Positions 26,538 to 34,037 of a DNA stretch of 64,000 nt are shown in pieces. The DNA comes from Moritella sp. F3 (GTDB lineage: Bacteria; Pseudomonadota; Gammaproteobacteria; Enterobacterales; Moritellaceae), in assembly GCF_015082335.1 (NCBI RefSeq), contig NZ_BLRL01000002.1:62001-126000 (forward strand), written 5' to 3'. The notes under the pieces are model-generated. The model saw only the letters and a list, made by a program, of their open reading frames with translations, was not told the DNA's origin and ran no database searches. A program made the translations under genes and the position numbers. How positions within the stretch are numbered: the stretch's first letter is position 1; each line of letters opens with the position of its first letter.

Positions 26538-27047
26538 ATGATTTCTTCACGTAGTTTTGTTTTTTATTCTTGCCTATCGTTACCATTATATTCTCAAGCG
26601 TCTATGCCAGAGAGTAATTCCCCTGATGATGAAACTTTTTATACTAGGGCTTATCATGATTTCATCGATAATTCTTTTTATGACGATAAAGGTATTGTTT
26701 TGACATATACAGGTAGGACCTATCATCTGACCTCTCGAAATAAAAATGAAAACAATCAAATCATGGGAATCGGTTATAAAGGTTTTGAAGCGTCGACCAT
26801 GATCAATTCGTTTTATAATCGCTCATATATATTGTCCTACCACAAGAAATGGCCTCTTAATAATTGGGCTGATTTGGGTTTCCGATTAGGTGGTATGACT
26901 GGCTATACCAAAGATAATAACAACATTCAATTATTTGGTGTTACCCCCATAATTTCTCCCACTATAAATGTTAATTATAAAGGGCTTGGTTTTGAGACTG
27001 CGCTCCAGACCGATGTATTTGTATTCACATTAAATTATCAATTTTAA
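26538..27047 (+). CDS. Outer-membrane beta-barrel-like protein
   Basis: 169 residues with a probable signal peptide (to about residue 21, YSQAS). Alternating hydrophobic/polar strands dominate: GIVLTYTGRTYHLTSRNKNENNQIMGIGYKGFEASTMINSF, YILSYHKKWPL, LGFRLGGMTGYT, and the chain ends VFVFTLNYQF with the C-terminal phenylalanine expected by the BAM machinery. Size (about 150 mature residues) fits an eight-stranded barrel. PagP-like proteins look similar, but I cannot place catalytic residues, so function is open. It lies between two orphan pilin genes. Confidence 0.6.
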   Translation: MISSRSFVFYSCLSLPLYSQASMPESNSPDDETFYTRAYHDFIDNSFYDDKGIVLTYTGRTYHLTSRNKNENNQIMGIGYKGFEASTMINSFYNRSYILSYHKKWPLNNWADLGFRLGGMTGYTKDNNNIQLFGVTPIISPTINVNYKGLGFETALQTDVFVFTLNYQF

Positions 27048-27113
27048 AATACATAATCTAGTCAGTAACAAATAAGATAAGTAAGAACGACAACTCATCA
27101 ACAATAATTAAAC

Positions 27114-27135
27114 AGCCTCTTTTCTGAGGCTTTTA
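27114..27135 (+). terminator. Terminator after the beta-barrel gene
   Basis: GCCTC (27115-27119) pairs with GAGGC (27126-27130) around a T-rich loop, followed by TTTTACGTTTT. Confidence 0.75.
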
Positions 27136-27219
27136 CGTTTTACAAACGCTTACAGCAATCAATAAATTTAAAATATAGAATGCGTTTAAAAGTTAAATAT
27201 AACGAATACAGAGCGCCAT

Positions 27220-27489
27220 ATGAAATACACTTTACTTACTTCGCTATTGGCATTATCTGGTTGTTCAAGCCAAACTCATATAATGCCAAATGGCCATGAT
27301 GGATATTTAATTGTGATGGTTGGCGATAGTCCGCTAGTAAGTCCAAATAAACTGTTAACGGACTCAATGTTAAGTTCTAATAAGATGTGTAGAACACTGA
27401 AGAAGTTACCAAAGGTTGAATACACAGCAGTGACAGCTGCGACGCTACTTAGTACACCACAATCAAGCTTACAATTTGTGTGTGTGTAA
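27220..27489 (+). CDS. Hypothetical lipoprotein
   Basis: 89 residues with a lipobox (LLALSGC, Cys near residue 15), so probably lipid-anchored. The mature chain (SSQTHIMPNGHDGYLIVMVGDSPLVSPNKLL) belongs to no family I can name. The stop is directly followed by the ATG of the next short gene, so the two are co-translated. Confidence 0.65.
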   Translation: MKYTLLTSLLALSGCSSQTHIMPNGHDGYLIVMVGDSPLVSPNKLLTDSMLSSNKMCRTLKKLPKVEYTAVTAATLLSTPQSSLQFVCV

Positions 27490-27490
27490 T

Positions 27491-27667
27491 ATGAAGAAAC
27501 ATAGAAAATACGATATTGCGATTGGTTCATTGCTGTGCTTAATAATGGCGGCATCCTATTATGTACCAATCAAATTAGCGAATAAATGCACTATGAACCC
27601 ACACCTTTGCCACCCAGTGGCTGTTGAAATTGCTGAAGATGTCATTATACAGTTGTTCGTTGATTAA
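27491..27667 (+). CDS. Hypothetical small membrane protein
   Basis: 58 residues from the ATG at 27491, one base after the preceding stop codon. One hydrophobic segment (IAIGSLLCLIMAASYYVPIKLA) and two cysteines in NKCTMNPHLCHP. No family recognised. The tight coupling to the lipoprotein gene suggests a two-gene unit. Confidence 0.5.
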   Translation: MKKHRKYDIAIGSLLCLIMAASYYVPIKLANKCTMNPHLCHPVAVEIAEDVIIQLFVD

Positions 27668-27678
27668 CGGTTAAAAAT

Positions 27679-27716
27679 AAAGCCATACCTCAATCGGTGT
27701 GGCTTTATATATTTTA
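27679..27716 (+). terminator. Terminator after the lipoprotein unit
   Basis: AAAGCCA and TGGCTTT pair, with ACC/GGT inside, over 27679-27706; ATATATTTT follows. Confidence 0.8.
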
Positions 27717-27829
27717 AATTAAACAAAATACGTGGTGTTAGTAAGTGATCATTATAGTTAAATCCACTTTATTTAAGCATTTAACTTATAAACCCGTATT
27801 AATATCATCATACACATAGCTATTTAGAA

Positions 27830-28321
27830 TTAACATTTATCATATTCCTTTGTTATTCTTAAACCTTTTTCTAAACTTCCATTTGCAGGTGTATATGAAT
27901 TAACGATATATAAACTGCACTTATTTTTTGTTAGTTCTTTAAGTCTGGGAAGTTTATCTCCAAGATATACAATGATAGTATTTCCACCGTCGGTACTCCC
28001 CCCCTCTGCAATATTAAACCCGCTAATATTCATTGCCGATTTAATGTTATCAACCGTCAGCATGATACTTCCATCTTCAATATAAATATCTGTACCGTCT
28101 AGTTTTTGTGGTTTAACTGAATTTTCAACACCTAAAATAGCTGCTTTACTCATGACTATTGAATTAGTGCTAGTAAATCCACCTATGAACCCATCTAATG
28201 CAGCCTTTCGAGCATCACTATGAATGTTAATAAACTTTGGAATTGCTGTAGCTGATAAGATACCCAGTACGATAATAACAATGACTAACTCAATCAATGT
28301 AAAACCTTTGCTGCTTTTCAT
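27830..28321 (-). CDS. Type IV pilin-like protein (MshA-like)
   Basis: 163 residues. Leader MKSSKG precedes FTLIELVIVIIVLGILSATAIPKFINIHSDARKAAL, a textbook class IVa prepilin start very close to MSHA pilins. Two cysteines bound a C-terminal D-loop (KNKCSLYI and the last residue, YDKC). No assembly genes are adjacent. With the pilin at 25800 it brackets a small envelope-protein cluster. It could be an alternative major pilin or a minor pilin. Confidence 0.82.
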   Translation of the reverse strand: MKSSKGFTLIELVIVIIVLGILSATAIPKFINIHSDARKAALDGFIGGFTSTNSIVMSKAAILGVENSVKPQKLDGTDIYIEDGSIMLTVDNIKSAMNISGFNIAEGGSTDGGNTIIVYLGDKLPRLKELTKNKCSLYIVNSYTPANGSLEKGLRITKEYDKC

Positions 28322-28572
28322 TTTGTTACTCTTTTAAATAAAATATATCCTTATGATGTGTAACCTCAGAGATCCGAAGCCAAGAATTAAATATCCATAC
28401 AAGTTTTTATTGCTTATGTGTAAATAAAAACGGCTTTCACCGCAATATAAGAAGATGATCTTTCAGTCATCCTCTTTAATATTCATTTTATCACCTCCTT
28501 AGTGTCGTTGATTATAATCTTGTATATTTATTGTAAGCGCCTCTAACAGCGGGGTCATAAAAGGTAATCTTC

Positions 28573-28962
28573 CTAAACGACTATCTCTACACGATTCCAT
28601 TCTGGATCTAATACCACACATTCATAGTAACCATCGCCTGTTCTACGTGGACCATCAAGCACTTCATAACCCTGCTCGATAAAGTTTGTAGCCATTGCAT
28701 CTACCTTCCCCTCTGAGCCAACAGAAAATGCAATGTGAGCAAGGCCAGTGAACTGTGGAAATACATCCGCCGCAGATATCAACACAGAATCCATTTGCAT
28801 TAATTCGATACGTGGTCCATCAGGCAGGGTCAGAAAATACGACTGAAAACCTTTACGCGTGTTTTCATATTTAGCATTACTTTTGGCATTGAAAAAGTCC
28901 GTGTAAAAACGTTTCATTGATTCCAGGTCTTTGCACCAAATCGCTACATGCTCAATTCTCAT
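28573..28962 (-). CDS. VOC family protein (lactoylglutathione lyase-like)
   Basis: 129 residues, a single VOC domain: MRIEHVAIWCKDLESMKRFYTDFF at the start, LPDGPRIELMQ in the middle, GLAHIAFSVGSEGKVDAMATNF, and VVLDPEWNRVEIVV at the end. His and Glu metal ligands are present at the usual places. Substrate unknown. Its ATGA start overlaps the stop of the 60-codon gene upstream, implying translational coupling. Confidence 0.8.
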   Translation of the reverse strand: MRIEHVAIWCKDLESMKRFYTDFFNAKSNAKYENTRKGFQSYFLTLPDGPRIELMQMDSVLISAADVFPQFTGLAHIAFSVGSEGKVDAMATNFIEQGYEVLDGPRRTGDGYYECVVLDPEWNRVEIVV

Positions 28963-29135
28963 TTCAGCACCTCATCTTGTTGTTCTTCGGTTTCATTGAA
29001 TGACATAAATGCATTCAGGCTAAAGATAGCCTCGATTTCAACAGCGCTTTTGCTGGTTTGCAGACGAGCCAGATAATACTCAGCGAGTGTACTGTTTGCT
29101 GTGCCTTGAAAGATTGCTTTAATTGTCTTGAACAT
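28959..29135 (-). CDS. Hypothetical small protein coupled to a VOC gene
   Basis: 58 residues from the ATG at 29135, six bases after AGAGGT (an ATG six bases further upstream touches the ribosome site). Amphipathic helical composition (FKTIKAIFQGTANSTLAEYYLARLQTSKSAVEIEAIFSLNAF). Its stop overlaps the VOC start codon by four bases. No family recognised. It is divergent from the SgrR-like gene, which might regulate the pair. Confidence 0.55.
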   Translation of the reverse strand: MFKTIKAIFQGTANSTLAEYYLARLQTSKSAVEIEAIFSLNAFMSFNETEEQQDEVLK

Positions 29136-29335
29136 GCTCATACCTCTATTTCTATGTGTCTACGGCGTTATTTAAGCGTTACGCGTTGCTTAAATAATGA
29201 GGTAAGTATCCTCCAATAACAGGAAGTGAAAAAGAGAGTTAATAATATTGTTTACTTCCGGTTAAAGCTGTAACCTTGCTAACAATGTCTTTTTAATCCT
29301 ACTTTCGGTCTAAATACGGAAGTCGAGGTGTTCAC

Positions 29336-31159
29336 ATGCTGCCTGTTTTGAATAATGATAAAAAAATGCTGTATTACGCTCGGCTAACGAAGCTGGGGGC
29401 AAAACAAGAAATAGCCATCACCCTGCAAGACGTCGCAGAAGTCATGTTCACCAGCACCCGACACTGCCGCACCCTGCTAAACGAGTTGCGCGATTTAGGT
29501 TGGTTAGAATGGACACCAAAGGCTGGACGTAATCAGCGGTCAACGCTCTATCTGAGTTACGCCATCGATGAGCTAAAAGCAGAACTTGCACAGCAGATGA
29601 TTGCGATTGGTAAATACGAGAAAGCACTGGCGCTGATCGACCATGACCAGGTGTTATTTGGGCGCTTGCTGCAAAATACATCGGGCGCGGTGCAGCGTGA
29701 AGGTCGGCTACATATTCAGCTAACTTATGGGCGTTCTTTTGCGGCGCTACTGCCACATATCGCGTTAAGAAACAGTGAGCGATTTCTGCTGCGTCAGGTC
29801 TATTGTTGCTTAGTACAATGCGACAAAGATGGCATTATCACGCCGCAACTGGCTCATCATTGGGTTTATAACGCTGAACAGCTGCGCTGGCGATTCTACT
29901 TACGCCCTGCGCTGACCTTTCATGATGGCAGTAGCATTAATGCCGAGAAGATAGCTGAATTATTTAATCGCCTAAAACGACTCGCGACATATAACACTGA
30001 ACTGGCGCATGTCACTCATATTTCAGTGATAAACCCACTCTGTATTGATTTTCAGCTAGACCAGCCCGACCTTGGATTTGCTGGACTGCTTGCTGATGTG
30101 AAATATTCGATTCAACCCAGCTCTCAGTTACAATCTCAGTTACATACTTACCCGAACGCTCAGTCAAATGCCGCTAAAACGATTGTCGGCAGTGGTGCAT
30201 TTAGAGTACAAGAGCATACGCAGCAGTATCTACGCTTACAGGCCTACGACAACTATTACAGTCATCGCGCACTCACCGATACTGTCACGATATGGCAAGT
30301 GACATCTGCACAAACGAGCGCGCCATGTACCACGGAGATACAAGCGAATGTAGTGCAAAAAATAAGTCAAATCCGCTCAAACTATGCTGCGAATGGCCTT
30401 GAGCAAAAAACACCAAGTAATAAGTCAATCGTTGAAAGCGATCAAAAAAGCAGAATCGAATATGGCTGTTTGCTCGCGATGATCAACAGCAGAGCAAAGC
30501 TTTCCCTGATGCAACGAAAATACCTCAGCCAACTGCTCGCCGCTGATAAGTTGATGGCAGAGTTAAAGCTATCAACCAATCCTATTGAAGCGATACCTGC
30601 ATATAACCTATTGTCTAGCTGGTTAAAAGTCATCTCGATAGGCACCGCAGAGCAACCTTTACCAAATAAACTGACCATTGCTATCTTCGAGCACCATACG
30701 TTAAAAGAATGCGCACAGGCGATGGTAACATTACTTAAAGAAGCGAATATTGAGTGCAAAGTCAACGTCTATAGCTTTGAGGAACTAGTACAAAAAGCCA
30801 GTGCCAATAGCCTAGATGAAGACCTGATATTGATAAGCCTAGACTTGGACGACAACCTACCGACGTCAATATTCCACTGGATGTTATCGAATGCGATCCT
30901 CAATCAAAGCCTGTCTGCTGAAGCCAGTGATTGGCTGCAAACCAAGCTCATCAACATTCGTCAGCAGCAACCATTAACCAGCTACCTTACTGAATTGGAA
31001 TCGATTAGCACGGCGATGATCACTGAACACTGGATGATACCGATGCTCCACCACAGGCAAACGCTGTATTTTCAAGGCGTGCTCAAAGGCGTATCGATCA
31101 ATGTATGGGGTTGGCCTGATATACAAGGCGTTTGGTCTGAAGAGTTAATTAACATTTAA
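29336..31159 (+). CDS. SgrR-type regulator with solute-binding domain
   Basis: 607 residues. An N-terminal winged-helix domain (about 1-110: TLQDVAEVMFTSTRHCRTLLNELRDLGWLEWTPKAGRNQRSTLYL) is fused to an SBP_bac_5-like oligopeptide-binding domain from about 130 (LPHIALRNSERFLLRQVYCCLV, LRWRFYLRPALTFHDGSSINAEKIAELF). This is the SgrR architecture, in which the binding domain senses a small molecule in the cytoplasm. It is somewhat longer than Escherichia coli SgrR. No sgrS-like RNA or sugar transporter is beside it; divergent genes are a small protein and a VOC enzyme. It might control these or the neighbouring EamA exporter. Confidence 0.83.
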   Translation: MLPVLNNDKKMLYYARLTKLGAKQEIAITLQDVAEVMFTSTRHCRTLLNELRDLGWLEWTPKAGRNQRSTLYLSYAIDELKAELAQQMIAIGKYEKALALIDHDQVLFGRLLQNTSGAVQREGRLHIQLTYGRSFAALLPHIALRNSERFLLRQVYCCLVQCDKDGIITPQLAHHWVYNAEQLRWRFYLRPALTFHDGSSINAEKIAELFNRLKRLATYNTELAHVTHISVINPLCIDFQLDQPDLGFAGLLADVKYSIQPSSQLQSQLHTYPNAQSNAAKTIVGSGAFRVQEHTQQYLRLQAYDNYYSHRALTDTVTIWQVTSAQTSAPCTTEIQANVVQKISQIRSNYAANGLEQKTPSNKSIVESDQKSRIEYGCLLAMINSRAKLSLMQRKYLSQLLAADKLMAELKLSTNPIEAIPAYNLLSSWLKVISIGTAEQPLPNKLTIAIFEHHTLKECAQAMVTLLKEANIECKVNVYSFEELVQKASANSLDEDLILISLDLDDNLPTSIFHWMLSNAILNQSLSAEASDWLQTKLINIRQQQPLTSYLTELESISTAMITEHWMIPMLHHRQTLYFQGVLKGVSINVWGWPDIQGVWSEELINI

Positions 31160-31184
31160 CGCTGAGAGGATTTAATTAGCAAAC

Positions 31185-31230
31185 AAAGGCGAGCGCTTAT
31201 ACCCTAATATATCCTAGCGCCTCGCCTGTA
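31185..31230. terminator. GGCGAG-family hairpin, fourth copy, between convergent genes
   Basis: AAAGGCGAGCGCT (31185-31197) pairs with AGCGCCTCGCCT (31215-31226) with one bulged base. It shares AACAAAGGCGAGC with the guaC terminator. It lies between the convergent SgrR-like and EamA genes. Confidence 0.7.
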
Positions 31231-31233
31231 TGG

Positions 31234-32130
31234 TTAAGCTGCTTGATCTTGTTTAGATAACATTTGATTGATGAACAACGCCGCGAGAATGACTAACAAT
31301 GCGAACCATGTATTAGGTTGAATTGATTCATGTGTCACCAACGCACCAATAAACACGCCAACCGCAGGGACAATATAATTCGTCATTGACGTAAATACGG
31401 GGCCAGCATTCTTAATACACATCATATATAAGTAATAAACAACACCTGCGCATATCGAGCCTAAGTACAAGATTGACAATATTGCGGTTGACGATGCAGC
31501 TTGATATTCAAAAGGGGTCGTGATGAATGCAATCACAATTAGCTGAATACTCGCCGCTGACAGTACGTTACGAGCAACGATTAGCGGGTGTTCATCTCGG
31601 ACACGATTGAGTAATAATAAGGCAGTGGCAAAACACACCGCAGCAACAATAATAGCGAGCGCGCTAATCAAATCGATATCCCCTGCGCCGGAAGATAGCT
31701 CAGGATAAAATAGCACCACCAAACCACTAAACCCAACAACGACACTGATGGTATTAGCCGCATTAATCTTTGCCCCTTTAACAAAAACAGGCGCTAACAA
31801 TAAGACATAAAATGGCAGTGTTCCCATCAAAATAGCGGCAATAGAACTGTCTAAATCTTGCTGTCCCCACGGCACCAATACAAATGGGATAGCTGCTTCT
31901 AACAAGCCAATCACACTGAATAGAACCCATTGATTACTTGTGCTTTTGATACCGATAGATTTACAAATAACAATCAAAGTCAGCGCACCAATAACAGCAC
32001 GTGTGGCGCCAATCCAAATTGGTGAGAAGCTCGCTAACGCCAATTCTTGAAATATAAATTGCGATCCCCAAATGAATCCAATCGCTAATAACGTTAAATA
32101 ATTTTTAAGTAACATAGTTTTAAGTAACAT
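31234..32130 (-). CDS. EamA/DMT family exporter
   Basis: 298 residues with about ten membrane helices in two EamA repeats; the first begins LLAIGFIWGSQFIFQELAL and the second near LISALAIIVAAVCFATALLLL. Such carriers export amino acids, metabolites or drugs. The first codons are a near-duplicate (ATGTTACTTAAAA twice), giving two possible starts, 32130 and 32115. The same-strand ridA gene is 100 bases upstream, separated by a long hairpin. Together with the divergent soxR this suggests a redox-inducible export unit. Confidence 0.85.
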   Translation of the reverse strand: MLLKTMLLKNYLTLLAIGFIWGSQFIFQELALASFSPIWIGATRAVIGALTLIVICKSIGIKSTSNQWVLFSVIGLLEAAIPFVLVPWGQQDLDSSIAAILMGTLPFYVLLLAPVFVKGAKINAANTISVVVGFSGLVVLFYPELSSGAGDIDLISALAIIVAAVCFATALLLLNRVRDEHPLIVARNVLSAASIQLIVIAFITTPFEYQAASSTAILSILYLGSICAGVVYYLYMMCIKNAGPVFTSMTNYIVPAVGVFIGALVTHESIQPNTWFALLVILAALFINQMLSKQDQAA

Positions 32131-32178
32131 AGAAAGTTAACCTGAATAGTACGCATAAATGGTATGCATAAAGAGAGA

Positions 32179-32220
32179 AGATATAAACCTAAAGTTAACG
32201 CGAACTTTAAGTTTATATCT
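32179..32220 (-). terminator. Long inverted repeat between ridA and eamA
   Basis: Two 18-base arms, 32179-32196 and 32203-32220, match except at one position (32189/32210) around a 6-base loop. It starts just past the ridA stop, with pyrimidine-rich TCTTCTCTCTTT after it, so it can act as an attenuating terminator. The inner arms AAAGTT/AACTTT also resemble the SoxR-type palindrome in front of ridA. Confidence 0.6.
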
Positions 32221-32231
32221 CATTAAAATGA

Positions 32232-32642
32232 TTAATCGATAATAGCGACCGCTTCAACTTCAAACAGCATGCCATCTAATGCAAGTCTTGGCACGGGTAC
32301 TAATGACTGTGCAGGCAGGGCTTTGCCAAAGGTTTTACGTACATGTAATGTCATTACATCCAACTGCGATTGGTCGTATCCAACAACAAACGTCGTTAAT
32401 TTAGCAACTTGATTTGGCTGTACATTCGCCGCTGCAAACGCGATACGTAAATTCTCAAAAGCTTGCTCTACTTGCTTCGCAAATTCAGGTGATAATATAC
32501 CGTCTTTATCTTCCCCGCCTTGCCCTGCAAAATGGACGATACCGCTGCCACCAGTGGAAATAACGACATGGCTATAACCATTCGGTTCTGGATCATATAG
32601 GCCATCTGGGTTTACGATTGTATTTTTTACTACTGAAGTCAT
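32232..32642 (-). CDS. RidA family protein (enamine/imine deaminase)
   Basis: 136 residues. Typical Rid/YjgF pattern: NPDGLYDPEPNGYSHVVIS near the start, GIVHFAGQGGEDKDG, QVEQAFENLRIAFAAANVQPNQVAKLTTFVV, and VPRLALDGMLFEVEAVAI at the end. RidA proteins hydrolyse reactive enamine or imine intermediates. The usual catalytic arginine lies in this C-terminal stretch. Other subfamilies act on different substrates, so only the broad family is sure. Its promoter has the 19-bp spacer of SoxR/MerR-controlled genes and soxR is divergent. AGGAGAG ribosome site. Confidence 0.87.
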   Translation of the reverse strand: MTSVVKNTIVNPDGLYDPEPNGYSHVVISTGGSGIVHFAGQGGEDKDGILSPEFAKQVEQAFENLRIAFAAANVQPNQVAKLTTFVVGYDQSQLDVMTLHVRKTFGKALPAQSLVPVPRLALDGMLFEVEAVAIID

Positions 32643-32679
32643 AAGGCTCTCCTGAGCTGTTGTTTTTAACGATGGCTGC

Positions 32680-32710
32680 AGTATAATTGTTAAAGTTAAC
32701 TTTAAGTCAA
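32680..32710 (-). promoter_or_regulatory. SoxR-type promoter of ridA with 19-bp spacer and palindrome
   Basis: On the minus strand TTGACT (32710-32705) and TATACT (32685-32680) are separated by exactly 19 bases. Within the spacer lies the perfect 16-bp palindrome TTAAAGTTAACTTTAA (32690-32705), which keeps the central GTTAAC and overall form of the SoxR box. A 19-bp spacer is the hallmark of MerR-family activation by DNA unwinding. Confidence 0.87.
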
Positions 32711-32757
32711 CGCTTTAGTTTGAATTATTTTAAAGCAAAAAAGATAGGTTCAAGATA

Positions 32758-33201
32758 ATGATAAATAACAATTTCATAACCATTGGTCAACTATCAGAGC
32801 GCAGTGGTGTCGCTACCTCTGCACTACGTTTTTACGAAACGAAAAATTTAATACTATCGATACGCACCAGTGGTAACCAACGTAGATACAACACGTCGAT
32901 GTTACGGAGAATTGCTTTAATTCAAGTGGCGCAGTCGATTGGTTTTACACTAGAAGAGATCACGCAAGAGCTATCAGGCCTACCAATGAACAAAACGCCA
33001 ACAAAGCGGGACTGGGAACGAGTAGCCAAGAAATGGCAAAAAGATCTGGATAATAAGATGAAGCAGATAGAATCGTTGCGAGAGAATTTAACTGGTTGTA
33101 TTGGCTGTGGCTGCTTGAGTATGAAAAAATGCCACTTACTTAATCCTGATGATATCTTGCATGAAAATGGCGATGGTGCACAACGGTTAGTCGATGTATG
33201 A
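32758..33201 (+). CDS. soxR: Redox-sensitive transcriptional activator SoxR
   Basis: 147 residues. MerR-type winged HTH at the N-terminus (ITIGQLSERSGVATSALRFYETKNLI, SGNQRRY), coiled-coil dimerisation helix near 85-110, and the [2Fe-2S] ligand cluster C114-x2-C117-x-C119-x5-C125 (GCIGCGCLSMKKC) that defines SoxR. It responds to redox-cycling compounds or superoxide by oxidising the cluster. Divergent from ridA, whose promoter has the expected 19-bp spacer. No soxS is nearby, so it probably acts directly on ridA, perhaps eamA and itself, as in non-enteric bacteria. Confidence 0.93.
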   Translation: MINNNFITIGQLSERSGVATSALRFYETKNLILSIRTSGNQRRYNTSMLRRIALIQVAQSIGFTLEEITQELSGLPMNKTPTKRDWERVAKKWQKDLDNKMKQIESLRENLTGCIGCGCLSMKKCHLLNPDDILHENGDGAQRLVDV

Positions 33202-33328
33202 CGGAGAATAACGCCTTGAACGATTAATCACATGCCTGAATAGCGACAAACATAACTAATACCAGTAAATACCGTGTCGTTTCTTTCATAATTTACAATC
33301 TCCTTTCCCATAATAATTATTGCTGTGA

Positions 33329-33556
33329 TTATTTTTGTTCGCTTTCGCGTTTAACCAGCACAAAGGTCAGATACATCTTCGTTGGTAGCGAGAACGCAAA
33401 CCCTAATGCAATACAGCCCGCGCTAATCATAATGCCTGTCACACCATGCTGTTGAGTGAAATCTGTGTACGATAAGAGATAGTGACCTAGCAGTATTAGC
33501 GAAATACCAATAACAATAAATACTTTCAAAATGCGGATAAGCTTTTTATCTGTCAT
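33329..33556 (-). CDS. Hypothetical two-helix membrane protein
   Basis: 75 residues with two membrane helices (ILKVFIVIGISLILLGHYLLSY and GIMISAGCIALGFAFSLPTKMYLTFVL) and a charged tail. No family recognised. The ribosome site is weak. It sits alone between soxR and the DUF5993-dsbB pair. Confidence 0.55.
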   Translation of the reverse strand: MTDKKLIRILKVFIVIGISLILLGHYLLSYTDFTQQHGVTGIMISAGCIALGFAFSLPTKMYLTFVLVKRESEQK

Positions 33557-33640
33557 ATCACTACAGCCATCACAATGGATTAAATTACCAATACGGCTAT
33601 TGTTCTGCTAACTGAAAATGCACATGATGATCTGGCTCAA

Positions 33641-33664
33641 ACTATATCAATATAGGTATATAGT
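33641..33664. promoter_or_regulatory. Inverted repeat upstream of the DUF5993-dsbB unit
   Basis: ACTATAT (33641-33647) and ATATAGT (33658-33664) form a 7-bp inverted repeat with 10-base spacing in AT-rich DNA. It could be an operator for the divergent small membrane gene or the downstream unit; no regulator is assigned. Confidence 0.35.
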
Positions 33665-33873
33665 AAAGACTAATTCGAGACTTAGGTCAAGCTACACCCG
33701 AACAACAGTGTCCAACGTTATGTATTACGGTAACAAACCCTCTTATTCCATAAAGGTATAAGTTAGTTCCATTTTAGAATAAATGCAACGCTTACACACT
33801 TTGCAATTGAAAACCATGACGTACGTCAGTATATTGAATAATATAATTTATTGGAACACTAAGGTAATTAAAG

Positions 33874-34029
33874 ATGATGACACTGATCTTCGGCTTATAT
33901 TTGGTCAGCATGCTATTGGCATTAAAAGGAAAACGAGAATGGTCATTTTATGGCTTTGCACTTTCGCTTGTCGTTAGCGCATTTTGGCTTTCACACCATG
34001 CAACTGACGCCTTAGAAATCTTACTTTAG
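33874..34029 (+). CDS. DUF5993 family small membrane protein
   Basis: 51 residues starting at the ATG pair at 33874 (MMTLIFGLYLVSML). Two hydrophobic helices flank a basic turn (LKGKREWS); the chain ends SAFWLSHHATDALEILL. These features match DUF5993, a short family found next to DsbB-like genes. Its stop is 8 bases before the dsbB-like start, so the two form an operon and probably work in the same membrane complex. Confidence 0.75.
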   Translation: MMTLIFGLYLVSMLLALKGKREWSFYGFALSLVVSAFWLSHHATDALEILL

Positions 34030-34037
34030 GACACATC

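Noticed and set aside
29142..29335. SgrS-like small RNA beside the SgrR-like gene
   Set aside because: No terminator hairpin with poly-T and no recognisable ptsG-pairing region in this short gap.
33783..33977. 64-codon frame in front of the dsbB-like gene
   Set aside because: It overlaps the better-supported DUF5993 frame (33874-34029), lacks a ribosome site and has no protein-like composition.
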